Shown piece after piece: positions 43,538 to 52,083 of a stretch of 64,000 bases of DNA. Every line of letters begins with the position of its first letter. Within the stretch, counting starts at the first letter, position 1. Both the position numbers and the translations under genes were made by a program. The DNA is from Paenalcaligenes hermetiae. GTDB taxonomy: Bacteria; Pseudomonadota; Gammaproteobacteria; Burkholderiales; Burkholderiaceae_B. The notes under the pieces were generated by a model. That model saw only the letters and a program-made list of their open reading frames with translations. It searched no databases and was not told the origin of the DNA. The stretch lies in NCBI RefSeq assembly GCF_039543645.1, contig NZ_BAABKD010000001.1:282997-346996 (forward strand), in the 5' to 3' direction.

Positions 43538-44550
43538 CAAAATTTATTCCTGACGTTCATTTCCCCCAAAGCCGTCCACGCCGCAACCGTCGTGATGACT
43601 TCACCCGCCGTTTGGTGCGCGAATCCGCCGTTAGCGTTGATGATTTTATTTACCCCGTTTTTATTCGCGAGGGCAAAAACGTCCGCGAGGCGGTCGATTC
43701 TATGCCTGGCGTCTATCGCTATTCGCCTGACCAGCTCTTAGCCGTAGCCGAAGAATGCGTAAAACTTGGTATCCCTGTGCTTTCGCTGTTCCCTTCTATC
43801 GAGCCCGAAAAAAAATGCCCTCAAGGACTAGAGGCTGCGAATCCAGATGGTCTGGTGCCTCGTACCGTTGCACTGTTAAAAAAAGAATTTCCAGAGCTGG
43901 GCGTGCTAACTGACGTGGCGCTGGATCCTTATACCAGTCACGGTCAAGACGGTATTATTGATGAAAACGGCTACGTGCTTAACGAGCCCACAGTAGCTGT
44001 TTTGTGCAAACAAGCACTCACCCAAGCCCAAGCAGGTGTGGATATTATTGCTCCTAGCGACATGATGGACGGCCGTGTTGCCGCGATCCGTAACATCTTG
44101 GATGAAAACCACTTTATTGACGCACGTATCATGGCCTATTCGGCCAAATACGCGAGTGCGTTTTACGGGCCTTTCCGGGATGCCGTAGGCTCTGCCGCGA
44201 ACCTGGGTCAGTCCGACAAAGCCTCTTATCAAATGGATCCTGCTAACCGCTTAGAAGCAGTCCGCGAGGTCGCCGCCGATATACGCGAAGGCGCCGACAT
44301 GGTGATGGTCAAACCAGGTATGCCGTATTTAGACATTGTGCGCGAGGTCAAAGACGCGTTTGGTATGCCAACCTTTGTCTACCAAGTCAGCGGAGAATAC
44401 GCCATGCTCAAAGCCGCTGCACAAAATGGCTGGCTCGATCACGATAAAGTCATGATGGAATCGCTACTCGCTTTTAAACGTGCCGGTGCCGATGGTATTT
44501 TGACGTACTTTGCGATCGAAGCGGCTAAATGGATGCAGGCAAATCAATAA
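43534..44550 (+). CDS. hemB: delta-aminolevulinic acid dehydratase (porphobilinogen synthase)
   Basis: Haem pathway enzyme of 338 residues that joins two molecules of 5-aminolevulinate. The two active-site lysines are in AYSAKYASAFYGPFRDA and VMVKPGMPYLDIV. The DVALDPYTSHGQDGI segment has no cysteine-rich zinc site, which points to the magnesium-dependent class. It is coupled to engB by a 4-bp overlap and closed by a strong terminator. It supplies haem to the many c-type cytochromes encoded nearby. Confidence 0.96.
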   Translation: MTKFIPDVHFPQSRPRRNRRDDFTRRLVRESAVSVDDFIYPVFIREGKNVREAVDSMPGVYRYSPDQLLAVAEECVKLGIPVLSLFPSIEPEKKCPQGLEAANPDGLVPRTVALLKKEFPELGVLTDVALDPYTSHGQDGIIDENGYVLNEPTVAVLCKQALTQAQAGVDIIAPSDMMDGRVAAIRNILDENHFIDARIMAYSAKYASAFYGPFRDAVGSAANLGQSDKASYQMDPANRLEAVREVAADIREGADMVMVKPGMPYLDIVREVKDAFGMPTFVYQVSGEYAMLKAAAQNGWLDHDKVMMESLLAFKRAGADGILTYFAIEAAKWMQANQ

Positions 44551-44568
44551 ATCCGATGCCCTAATAAA

Positions 44569-44597
44569 AACGCCAGCGTATTAGGCTGGCGTTTTTT
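44569..44597 (+). terminator. terminator between hemB and dsbD
   Basis: AACGCCAGC (44569-44577) pairs with GCTGGCGTT (44585-44593) around a 7-base loop, followed by a run of six T. A-rich bases on the other side make it suitable for the convergent dsbD gene too. Confidence 0.85.
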
Positions 44598-44615
44598 ATG
44601 TGCAGCTCGTGTTAC

Positions 44616-46505
44616 TTAACGTACGACTTTGTTTAGCTCAGCGCTAAACTTATCCGCCGGCATAAATCCAACGACCCGAGGGTCGGGAAGCTCGTTGCCC
44701 TGCGCATCAAAGAAAATGATGCCGGGTGGCCCAAATAAGTGAAAACGCTTTAACAGCTCACGGTCCTCTGGGGTGTTTTTGGTCACATCGGCTTGTAACA
44801 AAATCATGTTCCCCATTTTTTGAGCAACCTCTGGATCCGTAAAGGTGAACTGCTCCATTTCGATGCACGACACACACCAATCTGCATAAAAATCCAATAT
44901 AACAGGTCGGTCTGCCGCCGCCAGTGCGGCCTCTAGCTCCTGAATAGAAGTCACCGGCTCAAATGGAGGCGCTGCCACACTATTTACCGCTCCTGCACTA
45001 CCACCCAGCCCTAATCCAGCTAAAGGCTGGGTAATGCTTCGGCTCCCTGACGCCACCCCAACGGTAAGTGCTATGGCCCATACCGCCACCAAAATACCAA
45101 CCCCTTTTAATAGTTGTTGGAATACGCCTGCCTCGGCTTCTAAACGACGGAATGCTCCTAATAGCGTAGCGGACCAAATCGCTAAGACAGCCCAACCCAA
45201 CATCAATACCCATGTGGGTAAGACTGAGTTCACCATCCACCACGCCGTGGCAAGTAACAGGATCCCAAAGCCGTATTTAATCCCATTCATCCAACCACCG
45301 GCTTTAGGCAATAGCGCCCCAGACGATGCCCCCACTACAAGCAATAGTGCACCTGAGCCCCAGGCCAGCGCGAATAATGTTGCGCCCCCTAAGACCACAT
45401 CACCCGTTTGCGAGATAAATAACAACACACCAGCTAACGGTGCGGCCACACATGGCCCCACAATCAATGCTGAAAGCATGCCCATTAAAAACACACCGCC
45501 GTATTTACCACCGGGAATTTTAGCTAGCCGCCCTTGTAACGATGACTGCATACCGGCAGGTACCTGCAAGTTATACACATCAAACATGGAGAGCGCTAAA
45601 ACGGCCAAAATGACAGCAAACAGACTCAACACCCAAGGGGTTTGCAACCAGGCTGCTAAGCTCGCACCCGCTAAGCCAGCGGCCACCCCTAGAGCGGTAT
45701 AAACCAACGACATACCCAATACATAAGCCGCAGCCAACGTTAAGCCCCGCCAGCGTGAATCCGTGGGTTTGACCCCTTGGCCAGCAATAATGCTTAACAA
45801 AATGGGCACCATCGGTAAAACACAAGGGGTAAATGACAACAGCAAACCAAGCACAAAAGCCAAGGCCATCATTTCTGCCCACGAGGCCTGGGCAAGAAAA
45901 CCAGCGATGCCGGTATCACTTAAGCTAAATGCCTCGGTAAAGCTGACTGCAGCGGCTGGTGCCTCGACCACATGATCTAAGGGCTCTGGCACACTATCCA
46001 CTACCCAGCGCCCTTGCGCTTTGTAGCCCCCCTCCACAGCGGTGAGCTGGATCGTCTCTGTCATAGGGGAATAACAAAGCCCAGCATCAGCACACCCTTG
46101 ATACGTAATCGCCAATGACAGGGGTAACCCCGGTATGCCTAAGCCAGGTTGAACCGGTACACGAACCGTTACCTGTTCCCTAAATACCGCCATTTCCTCA
46201 TCAAAGGTGGGGTCATAAATGACTTGAGCGGGGGGGAAAGCCGGATCACCCACCGCTTGCTCGTCATCATTCAAACTAAAAGCAAACCGCGATTGGTACA
46301 TGTAGTATTCTGGCGCGATTTGAAAATGCACATCCACCTCGGTGGGGCTATGCATGGCTACCGATAACTGAAACGCTTGTTCAGGGTCTAAAAACTCATC
46401 AAAAGCCTGTGCCGGACGCGCAATGAGCAGTACCACACTGACCCAGAATAAAAAGAAAAGACGATACCACCGTCCGCCTTGCCAAGCGGGTGTAGAACCC
46501 AACAT
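44616..46505 (-). CDS. dsbD: thiol:disulfide interchange protein DsbD
   Basis: Inner-membrane reductase of 629 residues. A signal peptide is followed by the periplasmic alpha domain (cysteine pair in GCADAGLCYSP), a membrane domain of about eight segments with the redox cysteines in SFTPCVLPMVP and VGPCVAAP, and a C-terminal thioredoxin-like gamma domain with C544-V-S-C547 (WCVSCIEME). It moves electrons from cytoplasmic thioredoxin to periplasmic partners, keeping apocytochrome cysteines reduced for the ResB-CcsA system. It is downstream of cutA and probably co-transcribed with it. Confidence 0.95.
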   Translation of the reverse strand: MLGSTPAWQGGRWYRLFFLFWVSVVLLIARPAQAFDEFLDPEQAFQLSVAMHSPTEVDVHFQIAPEYYMYQSRFAFSLNDDEQAVGDPAFPPAQVIYDPTFDEEMAVFREQVTVRVPVQPGLGIPGLPLSLAITYQGCADAGLCYSPMTETIQLTAVEGGYKAQGRWVVDSVPEPLDHVVEAPAAAVSFTEAFSLSDTGIAGFLAQASWAEMMALAFVLGLLLSFTPCVLPMVPILLSIIAGQGVKPTDSRWRGLTLAAAYVLGMSLVYTALGVAAGLAGASLAAWLQTPWVLSLFAVILAVLALSMFDVYNLQVPAGMQSSLQGRLAKIPGGKYGGVFLMGMLSALIVGPCVAAPLAGVLLFISQTGDVVLGGATLFALAWGSGALLLVVGASSGALLPKAGGWMNGIKYGFGILLLATAWWMVNSVLPTWVLMLGWAVLAIWSATLLGAFRRLEAEAGVFQQLLKGVGILVAVWAIALTVGVASGSRSITQPLAGLGLGGSAGAVNSVAAPPFEPVTSIQELEAALAAADRPVILDFYADWCVSCIEMEQFTFTDPEVAQKMGNMILLQADVTKNTPEDRELLKRFHLFGPPGIIFFDAQGNELPDPRVVGFMPADKFSAELNKVVR

Positions 46506-46550
46506 AGAATCATTCCTTTGGTTTGATGTTAGCTTTTTATCACACCAAGG

Positions 46551-46892
46551 CTACGCGGAGGTCTGTTCTTTTACCCAGTTAACATATGTATCCAACCCCG
46601 CAATGACAGGGAGAACAAGAATTTCGGGAACCTCGTAAGGGTGTAAGGAGCGGATTCTTTCCATCAATGCTCCTACTTTTGCCCCTGTGGTTTTAAAGGT
46701 GAGGGGGATTTCCTCGGCGCCCTCCAGCGTGCCTTGCCACATATACATAGACAAGGCAGGGCGCCCAAGGTTCACACAAGCGGCTAAACCCTCTTCTACG
46801 GTGAGGTGCGCTATCCGTTTTGCCAACGCCTCGTCGGGCGCATTTGATAAGACTAAAACAATTTGATCCACCGAATGAGGCTGTAACTGCAT
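46551..46892 (-). CDS. cutA: divalent-cation tolerance protein CutA
   Basis: Small trimeric ferredoxin-like-fold protein of 113 residues. The conserved strands are VLVLSNAPDEALAKRIAHLTV at the start (given here only as a region), RIRSLHPYEVPEILVLPV in the middle and the closing YVNWV. The HPYEVPE segment is the family hallmark. It is linked to copper tolerance in E. coli, although the molecular role is uncertain. The ATG overlaps the maiA stop (TAATG), and dsbD follows after 45 bp; cutA-dsbD pairing is common. Confidence 0.93.
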   Translation of the reverse strand: MQLQPHSVDQIVLVLSNAPDEALAKRIAHLTVEEGLAACVNLGRPALSMYMWQGTLEGAEEIPLTFKTTGAKVGALMERIRSLHPYEVPEILVLPVIAGLDTYVNWVKEQTSA

Positions 46893-47539
46893 TACTCTGC
46901 ATCCATTTGTTGAGCAGGCTCAGCTTGAATAAAAGCGGGTAGTTGCGAGCAAGCCTGTACCGCCTGTGCTACCCGCGGTAAATGGTCGATTGCATAACCA
47001 AAGCGCTGCGCATTGAAGACTTGCGGTATCAAGCACACATCCGCTAAGGTTGGCTGTGAACCATAGCAATACTCACCCGATGTATTATAAACCGCTAATT
47101 GTTTTTCAAAGGCTTCTAGCCCGGTCCCCACCCAATGCAAATACCACTCCTGGCGTTGTGCTGTATCCCACGCGGCATTTTTTTCTAGGTACTGTAAAAC
47201 ACGTAAATTATTTAAAGGGTGAATATCACAAGCAATTTGCAGCGCCAACCCACGAATATGGGCGCGTGCGACAGGATCATCCGGCAGTAAGGCCTGTGTC
47301 GTTGGGTACGCCTCATCTAAATACTCGATGATCGCCAACGACTGCGTAAACACTTGTCCTGCGTCTTCTAAGACTGGAACCAGCTCAGCAGGATTCTTTT
47401 TTTTATACGCCTCGCTGTGTTGCTGCCCCCCGTCACGCAGTAAATGAACCGGAACCGCTTCCCAATCCAATTGCTTTAAACCTAAAGCAATACGCACTCG
47501 ATATGCGGCTGAACTACGAAAATACGTATATAAACGCAT
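46892..47539 (-). CDS. maiA: maleylacetoacetate isomerase (zeta-class GST)
   Basis: Glutathione-dependent cis-trans isomerase of 215 residues from the ATG at 47539, which follows an AAAGGAG site. Zeta-class features: RSSAAYRVRIALGLK near the N-terminus (SSxxxRVRIAL), NPAELVPVLED and QSLAIIEYLDE for glutathione binding, and the C-terminal helical domain with IACDIHPLNNLRVLQYL. It converts maleylacetoacetate (or maleylpyruvate) to the fumaryl form. It sits between a fumarylacetoacetate hydrolase-family gene and cutA, and so belongs to an aromatic ring-fission operon. Confidence 0.92.
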   Translation of the reverse strand: MRLYTYFRSSAAYRVRIALGLKQLDWEAVPVHLLRDGGQQHSEAYKKKNPAELVPVLEDAGQVFTQSLAIIEYLDEAYPTTQALLPDDPVARAHIRGLALQIACDIHPLNNLRVLQYLEKNAAWDTAQRQEWYLHWVGTGLEAFEKQLAVYNTSGEYCYGSQPTLADVCLIPQVFNAQRFGYAIDHLPRVAQAVQACSQLPAFIQAEPAQQMDAE

Positions 47540-47594
47540 AAATACTCCTTTGGTGGGTGCGGGCAAAGCACCCTTTTTTCTTATCGGCTAACGC

Positions 47595-48596
47595 TTAAAA
47601 GCGCTCCACTTCGTTTTCAATCGCACCAAAAATGCTTTGCCCTGCCTCGTCTTTCATTTCAATCCGTACCACATCACCCGGCTGCATAAAAGGCGTTAAG
47701 GGCTTGCCCTGCTCGATGGTTTCATACATACGTACCTCCGCCAAACAACAGTAGCCTACGCCCCCATTTTCAATAGAAGAGCCCCATAAGCTGCCTTGTT
47801 TATTTGAAACAGTGCCCGAACCAACAATCGTACCTGCACAAACGGTGCGGGTTTTAGCTACATGAGCTACAAGCTGAGCAAAATTAAACGTCATGTCTAC
47901 ACCCGCATTGGGTTGACCAAAGGGCTGACCGTTTAGCTCCACAAGCAAAGGAAGATGTACCTTGTGATCGGCCCATTTGTCTCCTAATTCATCGGGTGTG
48001 ACGGCCACTGGACTAAATGCGCTCGCCGGCTTACTTTGTAAAAAACCAAACCCTTTTGCTAGTTCCGCGGGGATCAGTGCGCGCATGCTCACATCATTGA
48101 CTAGCATCACCAAGCGAATGGATTGAGCGGCTTGCTCTACGGTTGCCCCCATAGGCAAATCACCCGTAATCACCGCGACCTCAGCCTCAAAATCAATGCC
48201 CCAATCAGGGTCTGCAACCACCTTATCCGTAGGCGCTAAAAAACCATCGGAAGCACCCTGATACATCAGCGGGTCATGGTAGAACGAGGCTGGCACTTCG
48301 GCATTACGTGCTTTGCGTACTAACTCCACATGGTTAATGTACGCTGAGCCATCTGCCCACTGATAAGCGCGCGGCAACGGAGAGTGAAACAAGTTCACAT
48401 CAAAAGCTTGAGTATGATCCGCTGAAGCATTAATTTGTTCATAGACCTGCTGTAGTGCTGGTTCACACTGCTCCCAATTTTCTAAAGCGTATTGCATAGT
48501 GGGGGCAATATCTGCCACCACCTTAAAACGGGTTAGATCACGGCTCACTACCACCAAAGCACCATCACGGCCTTGTTTTAGGCTGGCTAATTTCAT
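47595..48596 (-). CDS. fumarylacetoacetate hydrolase family protein
   Basis: C-C bond hydrolase of 333 residues with an N-terminal FAH-associated domain and a C-terminal catalytic domain (from about 110). Metal ligands are expected in DFEAEVAVITGD and in the strand before RALIPAELAKGFG. GSGTVSNKQGSLWG is a family hallmark. It would split fumarylacetoacetate into fumarate and acetoacetate, or fumarylpyruvate into fumarate and pyruvate. The 4-bp overlap (ATGA) with the VOC gene and the downstream maiA gene support a joint pathway. Which acid is used cannot be decided. Confidence 0.87.
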   Translation of the reverse strand: MKLASLKQGRDGALVVVSRDLTRFKVVADIAPTMQYALENWEQCEPALQQVYEQINASADHTQAFDVNLFHSPLPRAYQWADGSAYINHVELVRKARNAEVPASFYHDPLMYQGASDGFLAPTDKVVADPDWGIDFEAEVAVITGDLPMGATVEQAAQSIRLVMLVNDVSMRALIPAELAKGFGFLQSKPASAFSPVAVTPDELGDKWADHKVHLPLLVELNGQPFGQPNAGVDMTFNFAQLVAHVAKTRTVCAGTIVGSGTVSNKQGSLWGSSIENGGVGYCCLAEVRMYETIEQGKPLTPFMQPGDVVRIEMKDEAGQSIFGAIENEVERF

Positions 48597-49135
48597 TTAA
48601 ACATCTCCTTATAGCTTCCATCATGCAACCACGCGGCATGTTTAGGCGCACGTTTGGTGCGACTCCACTCCTCGAGCATGTCCCACTTCACCTCATCCAA
48701 GGCTTCATTCATACCGGGCAAAGGGGTATTTACGGCCAGCTCTAAACGGTGACCATTGGGATCAAAGAAATAAATGGATTGAAATAAAGCATGATCCGTC
48801 GGACCAATCACATTGACACCATTGGCTTCCAAGCGTGCTTTTGCCTGCAATAAGGTATCCATGGAATCCACTTCTAAGGCCAAATGCTGCGTCCATTTTG
48901 GCGTATTTTCATCACGCCCCATTTCAGGACGTGTTGGCAGCTCAAAAAAAGCCAACACATTACCCATTCCCGCATCTAAAAAAATATGCATATAAGGGTC
49001 AGGCTCACCCGTTGATGGCACACTGTCTTCGGCAATCGCCAAAACCAATTTCATATCAAGATTTTTTTCATACCATTTTGCGGTGGCATACGCATCTTTG
49101 CAGCGATAAGCCACATGGTGTATTTTTTTAATCAT
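48593..49135 (-). CDS. VOC-family metalloprotein, possible ring-cleavage dioxygenase
   Basis: Vicinal-oxygen-chelate protein of 180 residues from the ATG at 49135, chosen for an AAGGAG site nine bases upstream. It has two beta-alpha-beta-beta-beta modules. The metal triad of the fold appears as H in KIHHVAYRC, H in WTQHLALEV and E in GHRLELAVN. Being first in an operon with a fumarylacetoacetate hydrolase-family gene and maiA, it may be an extradiol-type dioxygenase making the maleyl compound. A glyoxalase-like or isomerase role is also possible. No standard homogentisate or gentisate dioxygenase is nearby. Confidence 0.75.
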   Translation of the reverse strand: MIKKIHHVAYRCKDAYATAKWYEKNLDMKLVLAIAEDSVPSTGEPDPYMHIFLDAGMGNVLAFFELPTRPEMGRDENTPKWTQHLALEVDSMDTLLQAKARLEANGVNVIGPTDHALFQSIYFFDPNGHRLELAVNTPLPGMNEALDEVKWDMLEEWSRTKRAPKHAAWLHDGSYKEMFK

Positions 49136-49294
49136 GGCAGCAGTCTCCTTGCTGAACGTCATCAAGATAAGTCACGACGACAAAACACTGATAGCTACTT
49201 CATTAAAAACGAAAACCATCTATGAATCAAATGGATTTTTTCCTTTGATTTATCAATTAAACTAATAAATAGATCAACCTCAGAGATAGCCCAA
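49136..49294. promoter_or_regulatory. divergent promoter region, VOC operon / LysR gene
   Basis: About 160 bp between the VOC-FAH-maiA operon and the divergent LysR gene, AT-rich around 49200-49270 and expected to hold the LysR operator. By eye there is an interrupted repeat of TCAA/TTGA type near 49220-49260 (ATCAAATGG, TTTGATTTATCAA), but no firm site can be assigned. Confidence 0.4.
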
Positions 49295-50185
49295 ATGAAT
49301 ATCAGCCTGCGCCAATTACGTGCCTTTGTAGAGCTTGCCAAAACCCAAAGTTTTACCGTCGCCGCTCAAAACCTATTTATCACCCAGTCCGCTTTAAGCA
49401 GCCTAATTAAGCAGATGGAGCGCTCCCTTGGTCTGCAGCTTTTTGATCGCAGCACACGCCGCGTGCAATTGTCTGATGTGGGTAAAGACTTATACCCCTT
49501 AGTCGATAAAATTTTATCGGACTTAGGTAATGTATTAGACGAGGCCGCTAGTCTAAAAGCGTTAAAAAAAGGTATTGTACGTATAGCAGCTCCACAATTG
49601 CTTTCCAGCACGGTTATTCCCACCGTCATAGCGCAATTTCACCAACACTATCCAGATATTCAGGTTCAACTTTATGATTGTGGTGTAGAACAGGTGGCCA
49701 ACAAAGTCCTCGCTGCCGAAGTGGATTTTGGTGTTGGCCCTGAGCGTGATAGCAGCGTAGAGATTCAATCCACCTTGTTATTTGAGAGCCCTTTTCATGT
49801 GGTGCTGCCACCGCAACACCCGCTTGCTCAAGCCGATCGCCTGTCTTGGCAACAGCTACAAGGCCAAGCCCTTATCTTATTACAAGGTCAGTTTACAAAA
49901 CGGCTTTCTGGGGATTTAGATAGCACAGAATATGGTCCAGAGCTCAATCTTAAACCGGCCCATTTAGTGAGCTTTATGTCTACGGCTTTAAGTATGGTCC
50001 ATGCAGGATTGGGGTTAACCGTATGTATGCCTTATGCTCGCCCACTGGTCGAGCGCTATGGACTGGTGATGCGACCGATTAATAACCCAGCGGTCTACCG
50101 TCGTTTTTATATTTATGAACGTTCTGCCCGTACCTTAGCCCCTGCTGCGACCGCATTTAAAAATAGACTATTAGAGGCGTTTTAA
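49295..50185 (+). CDS. LysR-family transcriptional regulator
   Basis: LysR regulator of 296 residues: N-terminal HTH (LRQLRAFVELAKTQSFTVAA, then LFITQSALSSLIKQMERSLG) and the two-lobed effector domain from about residue 90. It is divergent from the VOC-FAH-maiA operon and is the likely aromatic-acid-responsive regulator of it, by the usual LysR logic. It is closer to CbbR/CysB-style LysR proteins with a SFMSTALSMVHAGLGLTV segment than to the GcvA-like one at 1665-2648. The downstream alcohol dehydrogenase could also be under its control. Confidence 0.87.
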   Translation: MNISLRQLRAFVELAKTQSFTVAAQNLFITQSALSSLIKQMERSLGLQLFDRSTRRVQLSDVGKDLYPLVDKILSDLGNVLDEAASLKALKKGIVRIAAPQLLSSTVIPTVIAQFHQHYPDIQVQLYDCGVEQVANKVLAAEVDFGVGPERDSSVEIQSTLLFESPFHVVLPPQHPLAQADRLSWQQLQGQALILLQGQFTKRLSGDLDSTEYGPELNLKPAHLVSFMSTALSMVHAGLGLTVCMPYARPLVERYGLVMRPINNPAVYRRFYIYERSARTLAPAATAFKNRLLEAF

Positions 50186-50290
50186 TCGTTTTATATTTCC
50201 CTTTAGTGCCGTTTTTTTATGTTATTGTGAATAATAGACGTGTTTTTTTAAAGCTGTACCAACCATCCTTTTTGCCTCAGGAGAACCATT

Positions 50291-51388
50291 ATGGCAATGA
50301 TGAAAGCTGCAGTATTTGTAGAAAAAAACCGCATCGAACTCGTCGACAAACCCATTCCGGATGTCGGGCCAAACGATGCCCTCGTCAAAATCACTACCAC
50401 CACGATTTGTGGCACGGACATCCATATTCTAAAGGGAGAATACCCGGTCAAATCTGGACTGACGATTGGACACGAGCCGGTTGGTATCATTGAAAAGCTA
50501 GGCAGTAATGTGCGAGGCTACCAAGAAGGCCAACGCGTCATTGCAGGGGCAATTTGCCCAAGCTTCACTTCTTATCCTTCCCAAGACGGTTTTCCCTCCC
50601 AAGACGGGGCTTATCTTCTGGACGATGATGACACATGCCCATGCCACGGCTACAAAGCCACCGCGGGCTGGCGCTTTGGTAATATGATTGATGGCACCCA
50701 AGCCGAATACGTGCTTGTCCCCGATGCACAAGCCAACCTAGCCCCTATCCCCGATGGCCTTAGCGACGAATCCGTACTGATGTGTCCTGATATCATGTCC
50801 ACCGGCTTTAAAGGCGCAGAAAACGCGAACATCAAAATTGGTGATATGGTTGCTGTGTTTGCGCAGGGCCCAATTGGCTTATGCGCTACCGCTGGTGCGC
50901 GCTTATTAGGCGCTAGTGTCATTATTGCCATTGATGGTAACGATGATCGTTTAGCAATCGCTAAAAAAATGGGCGCTGATATTACGCTCAACTTCAATCA
51001 GGTGGATGTCGTTGATGAGATCCTAAAAATCACAGCTGGCCGTGGCGTCGATGCAAGTATTGAAGCCCTAGGACTACAGATAACCTTTGAACAAGCGCTG
51101 CGGGTGCTTAAACCTGGTGGTACGCTATCTAGCCTTGGCGTCTATGCCGAAGACCTTGTCATCCCAGTGAATGCTTTTGCTGCAGGCTTAGGCGATCATC
51201 GGATCAATACAGCGCTCTGCCCAGGGGGCAAAGAGCGTATGCGTCGGCTGATGAGTGTGGTTGCCGCTGATCGTTTTGACTTTACCGCATTGGTTACCCA
51301 CGAATACCAACTCGACAACATTGTAGAAGCTTATGATTTATTCGCTAACCAACGTGATGGTGTGTTAAAAATCGCAATCAAACCCTAA
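50291..51388 (+). CDS. zinc-dependent alcohol dehydrogenase (MDR family)
   Basis: NAD(P)-dependent medium-chain dehydrogenase of 365 residues. The catalytic zinc ligands are Cys in TTICGTDIH, His in IGHEPVG and Asp in MCPDIMSTG, the C-H-D set of the secondary alcohol dehydrogenases. The nucleotide site is seen in AQGPIGLCATAGARLLGA. The usual structural-zinc loop is replaced by one with a twofold PSQDG and a CPCHGYKATAGWRFGN segment, as in a known subfamily. It has an AGGAG site and its own terminator. The substrate, perhaps a 2-alkanol or polyol, is unknown. Confidence 0.87.
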   Translation: MAMMKAAVFVEKNRIELVDKPIPDVGPNDALVKITTTTICGTDIHILKGEYPVKSGLTIGHEPVGIIEKLGSNVRGYQEGQRVIAGAICPSFTSYPSQDGFPSQDGAYLLDDDDTCPCHGYKATAGWRFGNMIDGTQAEYVLVPDAQANLAPIPDGLSDESVLMCPDIMSTGFKGAENANIKIGDMVAVFAQGPIGLCATAGARLLGASVIIAIDGNDDRLAIAKKMGADITLNFNQVDVVDEILKITAGRGVDASIEALGLQITFEQALRVLKPGGTLSSLGVYAEDLVIPVNAFAAGLGDHRINTALCPGGKERMRRLMSVVAADRFDFTALVTHEYQLDNIVEAYDLFANQRDGVLKIAIKP

Positions 51389-51407
51389 ACGCATCCTCAT
51401 AAAAAAA

Positions 51408-51433
51408 CCCGCTTCCATATGGAAACGGGTTTT
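51408..51433. terminator. bidirectional terminator between the ADH gene and rplQ
   Basis: AACCCGCTTCC pairs with GGAAACGGGTT around ATAT with one mismatch, flanked by a run of A on the left and T on the right. It closes the ADH gene and the convergent rplQ / alpha operon. Confidence 0.85.
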
Positions 51434-51452
51434 TTAACACGCTTAATAACTA

Positions 51453-51836
51453 TTATTCAGCGTCGTTGTTTTCTGCTTCGGTGCGCTCTACTAGCTCCAT
51501 GTAGGCCATGGGTGCATTGTCGCCCTGGCGGAAGCCCATTTTAAGCACACGAGTGTAACCACCGTTACGATCTTTAAAACGAGGTCCCAACACGTCAAAA
51601 AGCTTGGTCACCGCATCACGGTCGCGTAGACGTGCAAAAGCCAAACGACGGTTTGCTACAGTTGGGTTTTTAGCCAACGTGATCAAAGGCTCAATCACTC
51701 GACGTAATTCCTTGGCTTTAGGCAAAGTGGTTTTGATGGCTTCGTGCTCAATCAAAGAAACCGACATATTGCGGAACATAGCCAAACGATGGCTGCTAGT
51801 ACGATTTAGTTTACGTAAACCATGACGATGACGCAT
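51453..51836 (-). CDS. rplQ: 50S ribosomal protein L17
   Basis: Large-subunit protein of 127 residues with the L17 signature MRHRHGLRKLNRTSSHR at the start and GYTRVLKMGFRQGDNAPMA near 95-113. It ends in an acidic tail of EAENNDAE type. It is the last gene of the alpha operon, but an unusually long gap of 247 bp with hairpins separates it from rpoA. TAGGAAA precedes the ATG. Confidence 0.97.
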   Translation of the reverse strand: MRHRHGLRKLNRTSSHRLAMFRNMSVSLIEHEAIKTTLPKAKELRRVIEPLITLAKNPTVANRRLAFARLRDRDAVTKLFDVLGPRFKDRNGGYTRVLKMGFRQGDNAPMAYMELVERTEAENNDAE

Positions 51837-52083
51837 GATAATTTTCCTATTAAATAAAGTGAATCTTATTTGTATGGCTTAATGCCATACGCTGCCCAGG
51901 CTCTTCTATCAGCACAGCTGCGGGCCAATTGGCAGTAAAAAAGACGAATAATTATAGCAGAGTTTTAAAAACTGATGACAAGACCTTCGTCAAATCCGTT
52001 GCTTATACCCCGAAAACAGCGTGGCTATGGCAAACAATGACCCATCACTATCTGCCATAGCCTGCTTTTTTAGGTGTCGGCGA
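51837..52083 (-). other. rpoA-rplQ intergenic region with two hairpins
   Basis: This 247-bp stretch has no coding sequence that I can support. It contains a 7-bp hairpin (GTATGGC 51872-51878, GCCATAC 51884-51890) just before the rplQ ribosome-binding site. A 10-bp inverted repeat (GGCTATGGCA 52023-52032, TGCCATAGCC 52053-52062) lies just after the rpoA stop. The second has a T run only on its plus-strand side. They may be attenuation or processing sites in the alpha operon transcript. Confidence 0.5.

Noticed and set aside
45034..45702. 222-codon plus-strand open frame opposite dsbD
   Set aside because: Shadow of a hydrophobic coding sequence; composition is typical of antisense frames and dsbD is intact on the other strand.
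50560..50640. Tandem PSQDG duplication in the alcohol dehydrogenase, considered as a recent internal duplication
   Set aside because: The loop with a doubled SQDG-type motif, as I recall it, is a normal feature of this alcohol dehydrogenase subfamily, and the two DNA copies differ.
52023..52074. Plus-strand rho-independent terminator between rplQ and rpoA
   Set aside because: The stem has a T run only in the plus direction, but no plus-strand gene reads into it. It is treated as an RNA structure of the minus-strand operon.
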